Part shown: positions 21,316 to 32,257 of the stretch, piece after piece | Layout: each line of letters starts with the position of its first letter | How positions within the stretch are numbered: the stretch's first letter is position 1 | Assembly: GCA_030220185.1 (NCBI GenBank) | Contig: JASPKZ010007796.1 | Span: 1,394,501-1,458,500, forward strand | DNA: 64,000 nucleotides | DNA from: Diploptera punctata | Lineage: Eukaryota; Arthropoda; Insecta; Blattodea; Blaberidae | Reading direction: 5' to 3' | Notes under the pieces: model-generated | Databases searched by the model: none | Told to the model about the DNA's origin: nothing | Seen by the model: only the letters and a program-made list of their open reading frames with translations | Position numbers and translations under genes: made by a program

Positions 21316-21630
21316 AAGCAGAAATAAACTCTCCATACATCCCTATCCAATCATCTCCTATATAATCTACTTCCTTCAAATCTTGATTAATGTTATTCTC
21401 CACCTCATTATTGGTTTACCAACTCGGCGTTTTCTTCCTGGGGTTCCTATAAGAATATTTCGTGTTCTCTTTCATTCCTCATTCATGCCACATGTCCTGC
21501 CCATCGCGTGTATGAGACTTAACTCTTCCTAATATATATGTTTCCCATAAATATCATGTAGCTCATTGCTATGTAGTCTTCTCCATTCTCCTGTCTGTTC
21601 ATCTCTCTTTGATCCAAAAATGTTCATAAG

Positions 21631-22051
21631 TAATGCCACGAGTGATTTCCAAATTATCGATAAATTCACGACTCACGAAGTGAGGAGTGAATTTATCTAG
21701 AGAATTTGGAAATCAAGAGTGGCATTTGTTAGGACTATTTAACGAATAAAATTAAGCTGTTTACTCACACATCATTATTTAACTGTAGTTGTTTTAAAAT
21801 ATTTATATATTTAATGTAAACGGCGATGTTTGAAAACAAATGAGAAACGATAGGTACGCTTCATCTGCTTCTTTTGTTTATCACTGCAACTAGATCATAC
21901 TATTTCAGAGTATTAAAAAGGAGGAGCTTTCTTTAATATGGTAATTATAACACTGATAAATATTTGGTGAAACTCTGATTGGTTGTAAAACAGAAATCAT
22001 TGAAATGTGATTGGTCATTGACTCCCATTTGGGGCATGAGTTAAATAGTCC
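21631..22051. mobile_element. Element X, MITE-like, with hairpin
   Basis: It starts with an imperfect palindrome of about 90 bp (TGCCACGAGTGATTTCC...GAAATCAAGAGTGGCA). Then GGACTATTTAAC (21733) and, at the far end, GTTAAATAGTCC (22040) form 12-bp inverted ends. Other copies: 35757-36352 (minus) and 36990-38355. Non-coding. Confidence 0.65.
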
Positions 22052-22070
22052 TAATAACTTTATTCTCAAA

Positions 22071-22464
22071 GTCCACCGCTGTGGCCTAGAGGTAGCGTGC
22101 TGCCTTGTCACGCAGCGGGCCCGGGTTCGATCCCCGCTCGTGACAAGTTTCCTGGGTAAGGTTTTTTCGGGGTTTTTCCTCACCTGTAAGATAAATGTCA
22201 GGATACTTTAAGGCCCAAACGGTCCCCAAACATCATCTGGCCATCATTATCATCAATATCATATTCATCCTCATTTAGTTAAGTTTAGGTTTAAGGTCTC
22301 TCCAGGCGCATCATTACCCATCGTCATCGCCCATCATATCATTGGAGCAGCGTAACCCCGCCTTCCAGGCGCCCCAAACTCAGAAGTGGGATACAATACG
22401 CCAATGCCAGGAGAGAATACCTGAAATGTTGAATGACAAACAGGTGGCATTTAACAGAAAAAAC
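22071..22464 (+). mobile_element. SINE-2 head joined to SINE-3 tail
   Basis: Head CCACCGCTGTGGCCTAGAGG with the B box GGTTCGATCCCC. After ATCATCTGGCCATCATT it continues with the tail seen at 62390-62585 (GTTTAGGTTTAAGG, CTCCAGGCGCATCATTACCC, GGTGGCATTTAAC) instead of the ACTATGGA tail. TATTCTCAAA flanks it at 22061-22070 and 22465-22474. Confidence 0.8.
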
Positions 22465-22525
22465 TATTCTCAAATATTTGTATTCTTTTCTCCTCCCTTA
22501 AAGTAAGAATCCATGTTTCGCAAAT

Positions 22526-23033
22526 GGAAAAATTACCAAAAGTTAAGATAAAAAAAATCATGCATTTCAATTAATATTGCTCCTAATAGAACTAAATATA
22601 TGACAGGATTCTGTATGAATATCTTGTTCAAGGTGCATTTCTATGGAATTCCTAGCAATTTTTTAACATGAAGTTTGCCTTGAAAGAAGATAATATGAAG
22701 AGAAAGTAGGTTGTTGAAAATGGAGAATCGTTAAAAAGTAAAGGAGGGTAGTAGAATTGTTGATTTAGGTTGGTCATGGATCCAGGTCAGTACTGAAGGC
22801 GTCATGATGTAGCCATCTGAATAATGAGATATCTGGAGATTCGCCAGACAAGTGCACTGCAGTATGGCAGATCCTTATATATTGAACCTTACATTTTTTA
22901 CTGCTCCACATATAAATTCTCTTGATAACATACAATACTCTCGTCCATTCATATATTCCAGTTTTTTGGTAAATATGAAATGTCCCTTTAGATAACTGTG
23001 CTGTAAGCTATTCTTGGGATCTGAAGTTTATAC
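22526..23033. other. Unclassified AT-rich DNA
   Basis: No family and no frame recognised. It leads into the AAT tract. Confidence 0.35.

Positions 23034-23113
<80 letters not shown>
23034..23113. repeat. (AAT)n microsatellite, about 27 units
   Basis: The tract is in frame with the LINE-C sequence that follows, producing an apparent poly-Asn leader that is not a real protein feature. Confidence 0.95.
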
Positions 23114-23116
<3 letters not shown>

Positions 23117-23511
23117 CAGAAATAGACAGAATTACTCTAAGCGAAATGAGAGAAGCATTGAAAGAAATGAAAAATAGAAAAGCGCCAGGTATAGATGATA
23201 TAAATAATGAACTGATAAAGTATGCAGGTGTATTTGCAGAAATAAGATTATTAAACTTGATAAACGAATGTTGGAAGACATGTAAAATACCTGAAAATTC
23301 GAAGATAGGTGAAGTCATATCCCGCTGCAAAAAAATGAAATAGATTAGATAGTAAAAATTATAGAGGTATCAGCTTATTGAACTCCACTTATAAATTATA
23401 TGCAAAAATAATAAATAATAATAGATTGAATAAGATATCTGACACACTCTTAGAACAAGAACAAGCAGGGTCTAGAAAAGGAAGATCCTGTAGTGATAAT
23501 GTGTTTATTAT
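23114..23511 (+). mobile_element. LINE-C segment 1 (RT N-terminal part)
   Basis: Frame SEIDRITLSEMREALKEMKNRKAPGIDDINNELIK then, after a frame change, YRGISLLNSTYKLYAKIINNNRL and the EQEQAGSRKGRSCSDNVF motif. These are RT regions 1-3 of a non-LTR element. It is cut at 23511 by LINE-A and continues at 25667. Confidence 0.8.
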
Positions 23512-25666
23512 ACTTACTTACTTACTTACTTACTCACTGGCACTATCGAACCCGTAGGTTCATGGCCGCGCGGACATAAGCTCTCCATACATCCCTATCC
23601 TGAGCTAATGCTTTCCAATCATTCCCTGTATAATCTACTTCCCTCAAATCAAAGTTAATGTTGTTCTCCCACCTCATTCTTGGTCAACCAACTGGGCGTT
23701 TTCCCTCTGGCTTTCCTACAAGAAGCTTCCATGCACGTCTTTCATTCCCCATACGTGCAACATGTCCTGCCCATCGCAGTCTACGAGACTTAACTGTTCT
23801 TATTATATCTGGCTTCCTATAAAGACCATGTAGTTCATTGTTATGTAGTCTTCTCCATTCACCTGTCTGTTCATCTCTCTTTGGTCCAAAAATTTTCCTA
23901 AGAACTTTATTCTCAAATACTCGTAATCTCCTTTCCTCCCTTAAAGTAAGAGTCCATGTTTCGCACCCATATAATATAACTGGTAGAATAATAGTTTTAT
24001 ATATTTTCAGCTTAACGTTTTTTGAAAGGAGTTGGGACATCAAAAGTCTCTGCAATGCATAATAGCATGCATTTCCAGAATTGAGCCTATGTTTAATTTC
24101 TTTGTGCATCTCATTCCTATTTGTGATTATTGTTCCTAGGTATTTGAATTCACCACTTCCTCAAAATTTCCCTCATTTGTCATTAGCTGTCCATTTCCAT
24201 TATATACTGAATTTCTACGTGTGACCATATATTTAGTTTTACTGATATTTACTTCCAGTCCTAATTTCTTAGTGTTACTCAATAGTGTGTGCGTGTTGGC
24301 CTTTAGTATCTCCTCGCTATCGGCCAGTAGTACTACATCATCAGCATAAACTAACAGCTTATTAATACCATTGAGTTGTAAGCCTTCCTCATTCTCTAAA
24401 GATTTAATGGCATGCTCTAGTACAAAAATTAAATAGTAGAGGAGATAGTGCATCTCCTTGCTTCAACCCATTCTGGATTTCAAAAGTGTCTGAAAACTGT
24501 TTGCCTACACGCACCCTACTCTTTGAGCCATTTAGACACATTCGTATAAGTCTAACCAACTTTTTAGGAATTCCGAACTCCAGGAGGATACTATATAACT
24601 TCTCCCTCTTAATTGAATCATATGCTTTTTTGAAGTCTACATATAGTTGATGTACAGTACCATTATATTCCCATCTTTCTTCTCTAAAATCTGTCTTATA
24701 CTGAAAATCTGATCTGTTGTAGACCTGTTTCTTCTAAATGCACATTGATGATCTCCTAGAATGTCATCAATATAGGGAGTAAGTCTGCTTACTAATATAT
24801 TTGTTAGAATTTTGTACGAAGTTGAAAGTAATGAGATGCCCCTGTAGTTGTTGCAATCAGTTTTATCTCCTTTCTTATAAATTGGTAAGATAATTGATTC
24901 CTTCCATTCATCTGGAAGAGCTTCTTTTTCCCAAATCATACTAAGCAACCAGCGTATCTTGTCCATCAATTTTTCTCCCCCTGATTTTATCAGTTCTGCT
25001 GGGATCTCATCTGAACCTGATGCTTTATACATCTTCAATTTTTCACAATCGCCATTTCAACCTCTAATGCACTTGGCTCTGCGACTAGCATTTCTGCTGT
25101 CTGTAACTTATCCTCCTCAATGTCCTGTTCTGTATGTACATTTAATAGCTGATTAAAGTAACCTTTCCATCTATTTAATATACTCCTAGAATCTGCAATC
25201 ATATCCCCATTTTCATTCCGAATTATGTTTGTTCTAGCCTGAAACCCCTTCTTCTCTATCCTAATTCCCTGATATAATTCTCTAATGTTACTATTTTTTG
25301 CATTCATTTCAAGATCATTAATCTTCTCTCTCAAATATTCCCTCTTTTTACTCTTTAGTAACTTGGTGGTTTCCCTTCTAACACTACCCAATTGCTCTAA
25401 ATTTACCTCATTTGGCTCGTGTAACCATTTCATTTTTGCTAGCTTTCTTTTCTTTACAATGTCGGCACATTCCTCATCAAACCATTTCTTGTTTTGCCTC
25501 TTTTTTAAACAACCAATGCTTTCTGATGCTGACAATTTAATAGTATCTCTTATAGCCTCCCATTCTTTATTTATATCAGGTTCTTCTTCGTTTGCCACAT
25601 TGTCATCTGAAGATTCCAGTACTTCAAATCTATTAGCAATTTTGATTTGGTATTCTTGCCGCATTC
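23512..25666 (-). mobile_element. Longest LINE-A copy (2.15 kb), inserted in LINE-C
   Basis: Minus strand, 5' to 3': linker region (25664-25035, about 209 aa), RT start (25038-24637; KASGSDEIPAELIK, NNYRGISLLSTSYKIL, DHQCAFRRNRSTTDQIF), RT motif C YADD with LLADSEE near 24340, then the C-terminal region and NLRVR end with an AAGT-type tail. The endonuclease is missing (5' truncation) and at least three frameshifts break the RT. TATTAT at 23506-23511 and 25667-25672 is the likely duplication. This copy defines the family. Confidence 0.9.
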
Positions 25667-25930
25667 TATTATAAAGAGACTAATTGAAAAGTGAATAGAA
25701 TTTAACCTGCCAACATATTTGTTGTTCGTTGATTTGGAAAAGACCTTTGACAGAGTAAATAGATCTATACTATGGGAAATAATGAAAGAACGAGATTATC
25801 CACACCATCTAATAAAATCAGTCCAAAGCTTATATGAAGAAACTAAAGTAGTGATAAAAACTGATGGAAGAAGGTCAGAAGAAATTTTAATAAATCAAGG
25901 AGTTAGAGAAGGGTGTAGTCTATCGCCCAC

Positions 25931-25937
<7 letters not shown>
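25667..25937 (+). mobile_element. LINE-C segment 2 (RT regions 3-5)
   Basis: After a few bases the frame gives LFVDLEKTFDRVNRSILWEIMKE, then VREGCSLSPTF. FDRVNR contains the first catalytic Asp region of RT (FxKAFDxV). It picks up exactly where 23511 stops. It ends in the ORF-derived TA tract. Confidence 0.85.
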
Positions 25938-25973
<36 letters not shown>

Positions 25974-26096
25974 CATTTTGTGGAAAGCAACGGGAAGCTA
26001 CCACACCTACAATTCCCTAGTAAAGCTGCAAGCATAGCATGAAAATGCTATGATTGCAGTGAAGGACCTGCCTTCGGGCAGAATTACTATGGCTGG
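25938..26096 (+). mobile_element. (TA)n plus SINE-2 tail inside LINE-C
   Basis: A TA tract (25938-25967) is followed by ATATCGACATT, a 3'-only SINE-2 tail (25979-26096, ending ATTACTATGG) and again ATATCGACATT (26097). The 11-bp direct repeat shows the SINE tail inserted as a truncated copy. Confidence 0.75.
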
Positions 26097-26710
26097 ATAT
26101 CGACATTATGAAACAATAGAAAATTATAATGGACAAAGGCCTTAGATTGAACAATAACACAAGTATTAATAACTTAATTTTCGCCGATGTTTTAGTCTTA
26201 CTACACCATGATGAAGATCTGTTACAATTGGCTGCTTACAAACTAAATGCAATATGTAGCGATTATAATTTTAAAATTTCAATAAGTAAAACAAAAGTAA
26301 TGACATTTTGTGGAAGAAACACTCTGCATGCGAAAATAATAATTAGAGACGAAATTATTGAACAAGTATCCCACTTTAGGATGTGATATCAGCTCTGGAC
26401 ATGATAAAGATATTGAACATAAAATTCATCAGTTTCAAGCTATTTGTGGCACAATAAATATAACATTGAAAAATAAAACCCATAAACAAACAAAATTAAC
26501 ATTTTATGAAACAATGGCGGTCCCTGCCCTTTTGTATGGGAGTGAATCTTGGATTATCACTACCAAACAACAAAGTAAAATCCAAGCAGCGTAAGAAGAG
26601 TAAAAGGATGCACTAGAATGGGCCAGATAAGAAACGAGGATATCCGTGAAGAACTGCAGATCTACTCCATAACAGAAAGCTGTATTCAAGGAAATTATAT
26701 GTAATGTCAT
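26097..26710 (+). mobile_element. LINE-C segment 3 (RT C-terminal part)
   Basis: Frame DKGLRLNNNTSINNLIFADVLVLL: the RT motif C reads FADV, so the second catalytic Asp is lost. Then KISISKTKVMTFCGR, and in another frame VPALLYGSESWIITTKQQSKI and RVKGCTRMGQIRNEDIREEL. The 3' end is missing after about 26700. Confidence 0.8.
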
Positions 26711-26869
26711 GCTGAAGCATCAAAAGACAAAGCCTGCTCAGGTTCATTCATGTTTTGATATCCTCAGACCTGTTAATCTGGCATTGTGATGTGTCAAGTC
26801 TCACTACGTTAAAAAGTAATGGCCTAAACGTGAATCTCTTATCCCTGGCCAAAAAAATGTGTCACATGA

Positions 26870-27560
26870 CCCTTTAGTGAATCTTGAAAAATGTATGTAC
26901 CTCCATTGTATATTAAATTAGGAGTAATGAAACATTTCGTCAATGTTGTGGATAAACGTTCTGAAGGATTCTTGCACTTAAAATAAAAAAAATAAAAAAA
27001 TCCCAAAATCAGTGAGGCTAAATTGAAAGAAGGAATTTTTGTAGGTCCACAAATATGATCATTAATGGCTGATGAACATTCTGAGGACTGTTAAATCCAC
27101 TTGAAAAAGCAGCCTGGCAGTCTTTCAAAATATATGTTGCAATTTCCTTGGAAATCATAAAGCAGAGAACTATCGTGGCCTAGTGGCTGATCTTCTGGAT
27201 TCTAATAAAGCAACTTGTACCGATATTTAAAAACTCACTTCTTGGACTCTCACTTAGATTTCATCCCAGAAATTCTTGGGGCTGTCAGCGATGAGCACGA
27301 TGAACAATATCATCAGCAAATTTCAACTATGGAAAACAGGTACCAAGGCAAGTGGAGTTATAATATGCTGACTGACTACTGCTGGACCAAGAATAGAGAT
27401 GTTCCAGATGCAAAATATGCCCGAACATCACTATCTACCACTTTCTAGGTACGTCAGAATGAGTAGTATTATAAAACATTCAAATATCATACAAAACGGC
27501 TGCCTGATCGGGAAGAACTGAAATTATATTTGAATTCAGCATGGAAAATACTTACAGAAT
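26870..27560 (+). pseudogene. Decayed copy of the arthropod YQGKW-DYCW ORF
   Basis: Pieces in shifting frames: PPLYIKLGVMKHFVNVVDKRSEGFLHL, EAKLKEGIFVGPQI, then 27215-27448 FLDSHLDFIPEILGAVSDEHDEQYHQQISTMENRYQGKW and DYCW. The order matches a widely scattered arthropod ORF that I know as an uncharacterised repeat protein; I cannot name its function. It shares its last segment with 18706-19260. Stops and an A-rich insertion break it. Confidence 0.6.
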
Positions 27561-27579
27561 ATATTATTTTTATTCTTTA

Positions 27580-28312
27580 TTGCAGGGGATGAAGATGATA
27601 TGAAATATATGATAAATAAATTAATGGAAGAATATAAAAAATGGGGACTGAATATAAATTTACAGAAAACAGAATATATGTGTTTGGGAAAGGATGTGGA
27701 TGACCTCATACTTGAAACAGGGAAAATAAAAAAATGTGAATTTTTTTAAATATCTTGGTTCAATAATTACAAGGTTAGGTACCTGTGAGAGAGATGTATA
27801 GACTAAAATTGCAATGACAAAAATGCAACTAAGACATTACATGGAGTAATTTGGAACAAAAATATTACAAAGAAAACTAAAATGAAAATTTATAAGAGCA
27901 TAATACAGAATATTTTGGCATATGGAAGCGAAACTTGGTCTTTGACGGAATTACGAATAAAATTAGAACAGTTGAATTTGATTATTTTAGAAGAAGCCTC
28001 CAAAAAACAAGACACGATAAAATAAGAAATTAATTCCTTTGGAGAGAAATGAATGTCACCACATCTGTTGTTAAGAGGATTGAAAATCAAACGCTTAAAT
28101 GGTATGACCATGCACAAAGAATGGAAAATGAAAGATGGCCAAAAAATATATACCAATGGTCACCCCCTGGAAGAAATAAACGTGGCAGACCAAGATGGAA
28201 ATGGAAAACCTACGTCAGAACAATAATGGAGGATAGGAATTTGGAAGAGGGAGATTGGAATGATAGAGATAAATGGAAACTGAAGACGGCAAACCTATAA
28301 GTGGGGGAAAGC
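27580..28312 (+). mobile_element. LINE-D fragment with (GAA)n tail
   Basis: Frames give DDMKYMINKLMEEYKKWGLNINLQKTEYMCLG, EFFKYLGSIIT, then 28049-28300 IENQTLKWYDHAQRMENERWPKNIYQWSPPGRNKRGRPRWKW. This is post-RT LINE-D sequence with frameshifts. An AAG/GAA run (28313-28337) follows. The catalytic YADD lies upstream and is not present. Confidence 0.75.
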
Positions 28313-28639
28313 CGAAGAAGAAGAAGAAGAAGAAGAAAATAGTTCATTTTTGTAGACCAGTGTAATTATTCGGAGAAGTCCAGCAATGAAAAGTATAGGT
28401 CGCGCAAGGGATTTTGAAGAATGTCCTTGACCGTATATCCAATGGGAGAGCCTATCAATACTGCTGAGCTGTGAATTCCCTGTCTGCCACGTGTACAAAC
28501 AAAACAGTACCTCTACAAAAACATGTACAGTCCATAGAGAATTATAGTGAGACGCGGATGTGTTGATTTTAGATTTTAAACCATAGACTTTAATTATAAT
28601 ATATTGTACACTTGCTGCCTGAAGTCTTAAAATTATAGT

Positions 28640-28866
28640 GCAATGTGAATTTCGGGCCCCCCAGCCATTATAGCTGGTCTTCTCAACCTGGAGTCGCTAC
28701 TTATTGTAGCTACCCAAATGCCTCACGATGCTGGCTGGGCATCGGTCCCTTACTGGCAGAAATTCCTTGAGAACATTTCTTCCCCCGTGGATACTCGAAC
28801 CAGTCCAAGTCCCGTACCTCTGCGCCAAGACATCTTGCCTTAATCGCGTGGCTATGGCGCGGGGAA
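28640..28866 (-). mobile_element. SINE-5 in the duplicated block
   Basis: The minus strand begins CCCGCGCCATAGCCACGCG with GGTTCGAGTATCC as B box, and a body ending GCTATAATGGCTGG. A sister lies at 34567-34785. Confidence 0.6.
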
Positions 28867-28955
28867 GACTATAAATTGTTTAAATTACAGTGACATTTAG
28901 TGGTTATTTAAAACATTATGAGTGTGATATAAACCAAATACAGTGTGTGTGTGTT

Positions 28956-29009
<54 letters not shown>

Positions 29010-29042
29010 GAATATACTTCCTCCGCCGATAAACATGTCCTA

Positions 29043-29297
29043 ACTCACTGGCACTATCGAACCCGTAGGTTCATGGCTGCACGGACATAAGCTCTCCATG
29101 CATCCCTATCCTGAGCTAATCTTTTCCAATCATTCCCCGTATAAAATATTTCCCTCAAATCATAGTTAATGTTATTCTCCCACCTCATTCTTGGTCTACC
29201 AACTGGGCGTTTACCCTCTGGTTTTCCTACAAGAAGCTTCCATGCACATCTTTCATTCCCATTCGTGCCACATGTCCTGCCCATCGCAGTCTACGAT
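29043..29297 (-). mobile_element. LINE-A 3' end in the duplicated block
   Basis: The minus frame 29284-29054 reads GRTCGTNGNERCAWKLLVGKPEGKRPVGRPRMRWENNINYDLRE to NLRVR, apart from one odd residue at the start. It lacks the AAGT tail. It ends in CTACGATAAAG, identical in copy 2. Confidence 0.8.
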
Positions 29298-29503
29298 AAA
29301 GATTACCTATATTATTTAATGATTGTAATGAGATTTTAAAAATGTTTAGCAGTGACTGTATTTGATATTCGCTAGCGAGGGAGCTAGCAATGACGTGTGG
29401 TCATACTTCCTATTGGCTGAGACCTACATCTGGTTAGTACAGGACTCGCATCTAAGCTCTCATTACAAATTTCATTCGTCAGGAATCATTGCTATGGTTA
29501 TAT

Positions 29504-29535
29504 AAGTGGCTACAGACCTTCATACGTCTGCGCGC

Positions 29536-29571
<36 letters not shown>

Positions 29572-30060
29572 TAAAATACTCTCCTCCCAATGAGGTGTTA
29601 ATACGTGTATGATCCGACTCTAGAGGAGAGAAGTCAATGTTGAAACACCTAGAGTTAGAAACAGCTGCAGTCACCAGTGTGCTTCGTGTGAGAATATTTA
29701 AGTAGCACTGGTATTATGATATGGACGCAGTGACATGCAGGCGCCGCTAGCTCAGACATGCCCTAACACGATTTGCAATTCATGGCGTTCATTACAAAAT
29801 CTGTGCAAATAAGCGGTTTGATGAACCGGACGAACTACCTATGTGAGCTGTGTGCAAAGCTTTCTGATCGATATATGTGCTCATCTCACGTTTTGTGGCA
29901 AACAGTTTTTCAATAATTGCAAATTGTGTGCATTCCTATTATTAATTAATTAAAGAGGTTTTATCGAAAATAGATTGTACAGGATATTGGTAATTACTGT
30001 TGCATGCTCGTTCCACTTTATGAATCAACTTAAATCTCTAAGAAAATTAAGTTGAAGGGA
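29504..30060. other. Unclassified DNA with (GT)n
   Basis: A GT run lies at about 29537-29570. GCGCCGCTAGCTCAGACATG (29740) looks like a tRNA A-box word but has no partner box. No ORF. Confidence 0.35.
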
Positions 30061-30061
30061 T

Positions 30062-30625
30062 TAATCACTTTATGCTGATTAATATAATAGAACAAGTTAA
30101 TAACTTTACTTATCTTGGCTGCAATCTTTCCTACGACACATGTAAAGACATAGACATAAAATTGGTCAAATTTCAAAAACTTATAGGAACAATAAAAAGC
30201 ATTCTTTTCCGAAAAGTACGTCCAGATACAATTCTAAAATTTTATAAAACAATGGCTCTTCCAACTCTACTTTATGGTTCTGAAACCTGGACTCTTACTA
30301 CAGGTAAATTAAATAGGATAGTAGCTGCAGAAATGAAGTTATTAAGACCTTTAGCGGGTTATACGCTTTATGATCACATACGTAATGAAGATATCCGCAA
30401 AGCTCTCAACACACCAGCAATAACTGAAATCATTCAAAAATATCAAAATAATTGGCATGAACACCTCCTGAGAATGCCAAACAATAGACTACCTCTGCAG
30501 CTATTGAACTACAGACCCACAGGGCGAAGAGACCCAGGAAGACCTAAGAAGAGATGGAGGGATCAATTTCTTTCCTGAAGCGGAACAGGCCAATGGCATA
30601 ATCCATGGCTGCCATTGATGATGAT
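30062..30625 (+). mobile_element. LINE-C 3' part, open frame of 168 codons
   Basis: Frame 30072-30578: EQVNNFTYLGCNLSYDTCKDIDIKL, LPTLLYGSETWTLTTGKLNRIVAAEMKLLRPLAGYTLYDH, then PTGRRDPGRPKKRWRDQF. It is the C-terminal domain after the RT. It ends with GATGATGATGATG, typical for this family. It is 5'-truncated but undamaged. Confidence 0.85.
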
Positions 30626-30838
30626 GATGCTGATTAAAAACGTTTGTTAGAGCACTGTTGCGAGTGTCTAATTAATTAGCAAAACACAAAGTGTATACAA
30701 TTTTAGCATGATGTGGTATTTATGCTAAATTACTTAATCTCGTACATTTTTTTTGTGTGTATCTTTACTCGATCGTTTCCACGTTCCTTATTTTCTATCA
30801 AAATCGTGTTTACAATCTCTCTCCAGCAGCATCTCTTC

Positions 30839-31046
30839 TTATTCTACTTCTTTCACAGTAGCCTCTGCCCCTTATTAGAATTACCTCGTTCGAGATATAT
30901 TCTACTTCTTTCACAGTAGCTTCTCTCCGCTCTTAGAATTCCCTCATTCAAGATAGCAGGTGTTGCCGTACACTTGACAATTTTAAGTTACGTTTGTAGA
31001 ATTAATTGTTAATTAATTAATTACTTTCCAGAATTAAATTTATTGC
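30839..31046. repeat. Local duplication, copy 1
   Basis: TATTCTACTTCTTTCACAGT occurs at 30839 and 30897 and in variant form at 31648. The block through GTTGCCGTACACTTGAC and AGAATTAAATTTATT recurs at 31648-31806, so the SINE-1 and LINE-A between them lie within a duplicated flank. Confidence 0.6.
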
Positions 31047-31328
31047 ACGCCGTAGCGTAGTGGTTAAGGCACTGAGCTACAAGCCGGAGGGTCGAGGGTT
31101 CAAGTCCCGTTGGGGTCAGGATTTTTAAACTGACCCAAACCCTCTGGCGGCACTATGGCCCTGGGGTCGACTCAGCCTCTAACTGAAATGAGTACCAGAC
31201 GCTTGCTCTGGGGTAAAGACGGCCGTCACGCAGGGCTGACAACCCGGCTGACATAAAGTGCCGATTGTCTAGAAAAAGTGGGAGCCTTAACCTCCTACTA
31301 ACCCAAAGGCCTCTTGAGGCCTGTTGTT
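31047..31328 (+). mobile_element. SINE-1, plus orientation
   Basis: Head GCACGCCGTAGCGTAGTGG with the B box GGTTCAAGTCCC. The body reaches GGCCTCTTGAGGCCTGTTG and joins directly to LINE-A sequence without a visible duplication. Confidence 0.8.
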
Positions 31329-31645
31329 GAACTACATGGTCTTTATAGGAAGCCAGATATAATAAGAACAGTTAAGTCTCGTAGACTGCGATGGGCAGGA
31401 CATGTGGTACGAATGGGGAATGAAAGACGTGCATGGAAGCTTCTTGTAGGAAAGCCAGAGGGAAAACGCCTAGTTGGTTGACCAAGAATGAGGTGGGAGA
31501 ATACCATTAACTATGATTTGAGGGAAGTAGATTATACAGGGAATGATTGGAAAGCATTAGCTGAGGATAGGGGTGTATGCAGAGCTTATGTCCGCGCGGT
31601 CATGAACCTACGGGTTCGATAGTGCCAGTGACTAAGTAAGTAAGA
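31329..31645 (+). mobile_element. LINE-A 3' end, plus orientation
   Basis: Starts at LHGLYRKPD-like codons and runs through RLRWAGHVVRMGNERRAWKLLVGKPEGKRL, then a stop where GRPRMRW is normal. It ends GTGCCAGTGACTAAGTAAGTAAG, the typical AAGT tail. Confidence 0.85.
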
Positions 31646-31647
31646 TA

Positions 31648-31806
31648 TATTCCACTTATTTCACAGTAGCCTCTATCCGCTCTCCTTCGAATTCCGTTCC
31701 CTTCCTCATTCAATAGCAAGTGTTGCCCGCACACTTGACAATTTTAAGTGACGTTTGTACAATTAATTGTTAATTAATTAATTTTATTCCAGAACTAAAT
31801 TTATTA
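31648..31806. repeat. Local duplication, copy 2
   Basis: It matches 30897-31046 (GTAGCCTCTATCCGCTCTCC, GTTGCCCGCACACTTGAC, then AGAACTAAATTTATT) with short indels. Confidence 0.6.
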
Positions 31807-31821
31807 TATGTCATTAACAAA

Positions 31822-32050
31822 TGTCAGAAAGTTCAGGGCCCAACGTGCCCCGAAAATCATCCAACCATCATCATCATCATCCTTATCATTATCATGATCA
31901 TCCTTCACCGGTGAGGAAAGCAACGGTAAGCTACCACACCTATAATTCCCTAGTAAAAGTGCAAAGCATAGGATGAAAATGCTATGATTGCAGTGAAAGA
32001 CCTGCCCTCCGGCAGAATTACGAGTACTATGGATGGTAGGATGGATGGAT
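31822..32050 (+). mobile_element. SINE-2 tail fragment
   Basis: It begins within the body (GTCAGAAAGTTCAGGGCCC), passes an ATC-rich tract and the CCTTCACCGGTG word, and ends TACTATGGATGG. The tRNA-like head is absent. Confidence 0.75.
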
Positions 32051-32257
32051 TTATCATTATAGCTCCATTTTTATTGTTGCATCTTGTAGGCCTAACATTT
32101 TATAATACATTCGTTAAATCTAGAGTAAATCAACATATATTGTAGATAATATTGTAGATAATAATTGTATTGTAGATATACCTTGTAATCATTTATGTTC
32201 ATTACAAACTTTTTTATTATAATATATTATTGACATGAAAATAAATATAAGTGCCAT
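32051..32257. other. AT-rich, unclassified
   Basis: Repeated ATTGTAGATA words (32141-32180) but nothing else recognisable. Confidence 0.4.

Larger units (their letters stand above)
21316..22525 (-). mobile_element. LINE-A fragment split by two insertions
   Basis: LINE-A sequence occupies 21316-21630, resumes as ACTTTATTCTCAAA at about 22057-22070, and resumes again at 22465-22525 up to the CATGTTTCGC word. The gaps are filled by element X and a SINE. The coding sequence is heavily decayed. Confidence 0.75.
28399..29503. repeat. Duplicated block, copy 1
   Basis: It matches 34317-35386 from GTCGCGCAAGGGATTTTGAA through a SINE-5, a (GT)n/(TA)n tract, a LINE-A fragment and CGCTAGCGAGGGAGCTAGC to GGAATCATTGCTA. 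The two copies have small differences throughout, and the dinucleotide tract is TA-extended only here. Confidence 0.85.

Noticed and set aside
23014..23343. Poly-Asn protein
   Set aside because: (AAT)n microsatellite in frame with a LINE-C fragment.
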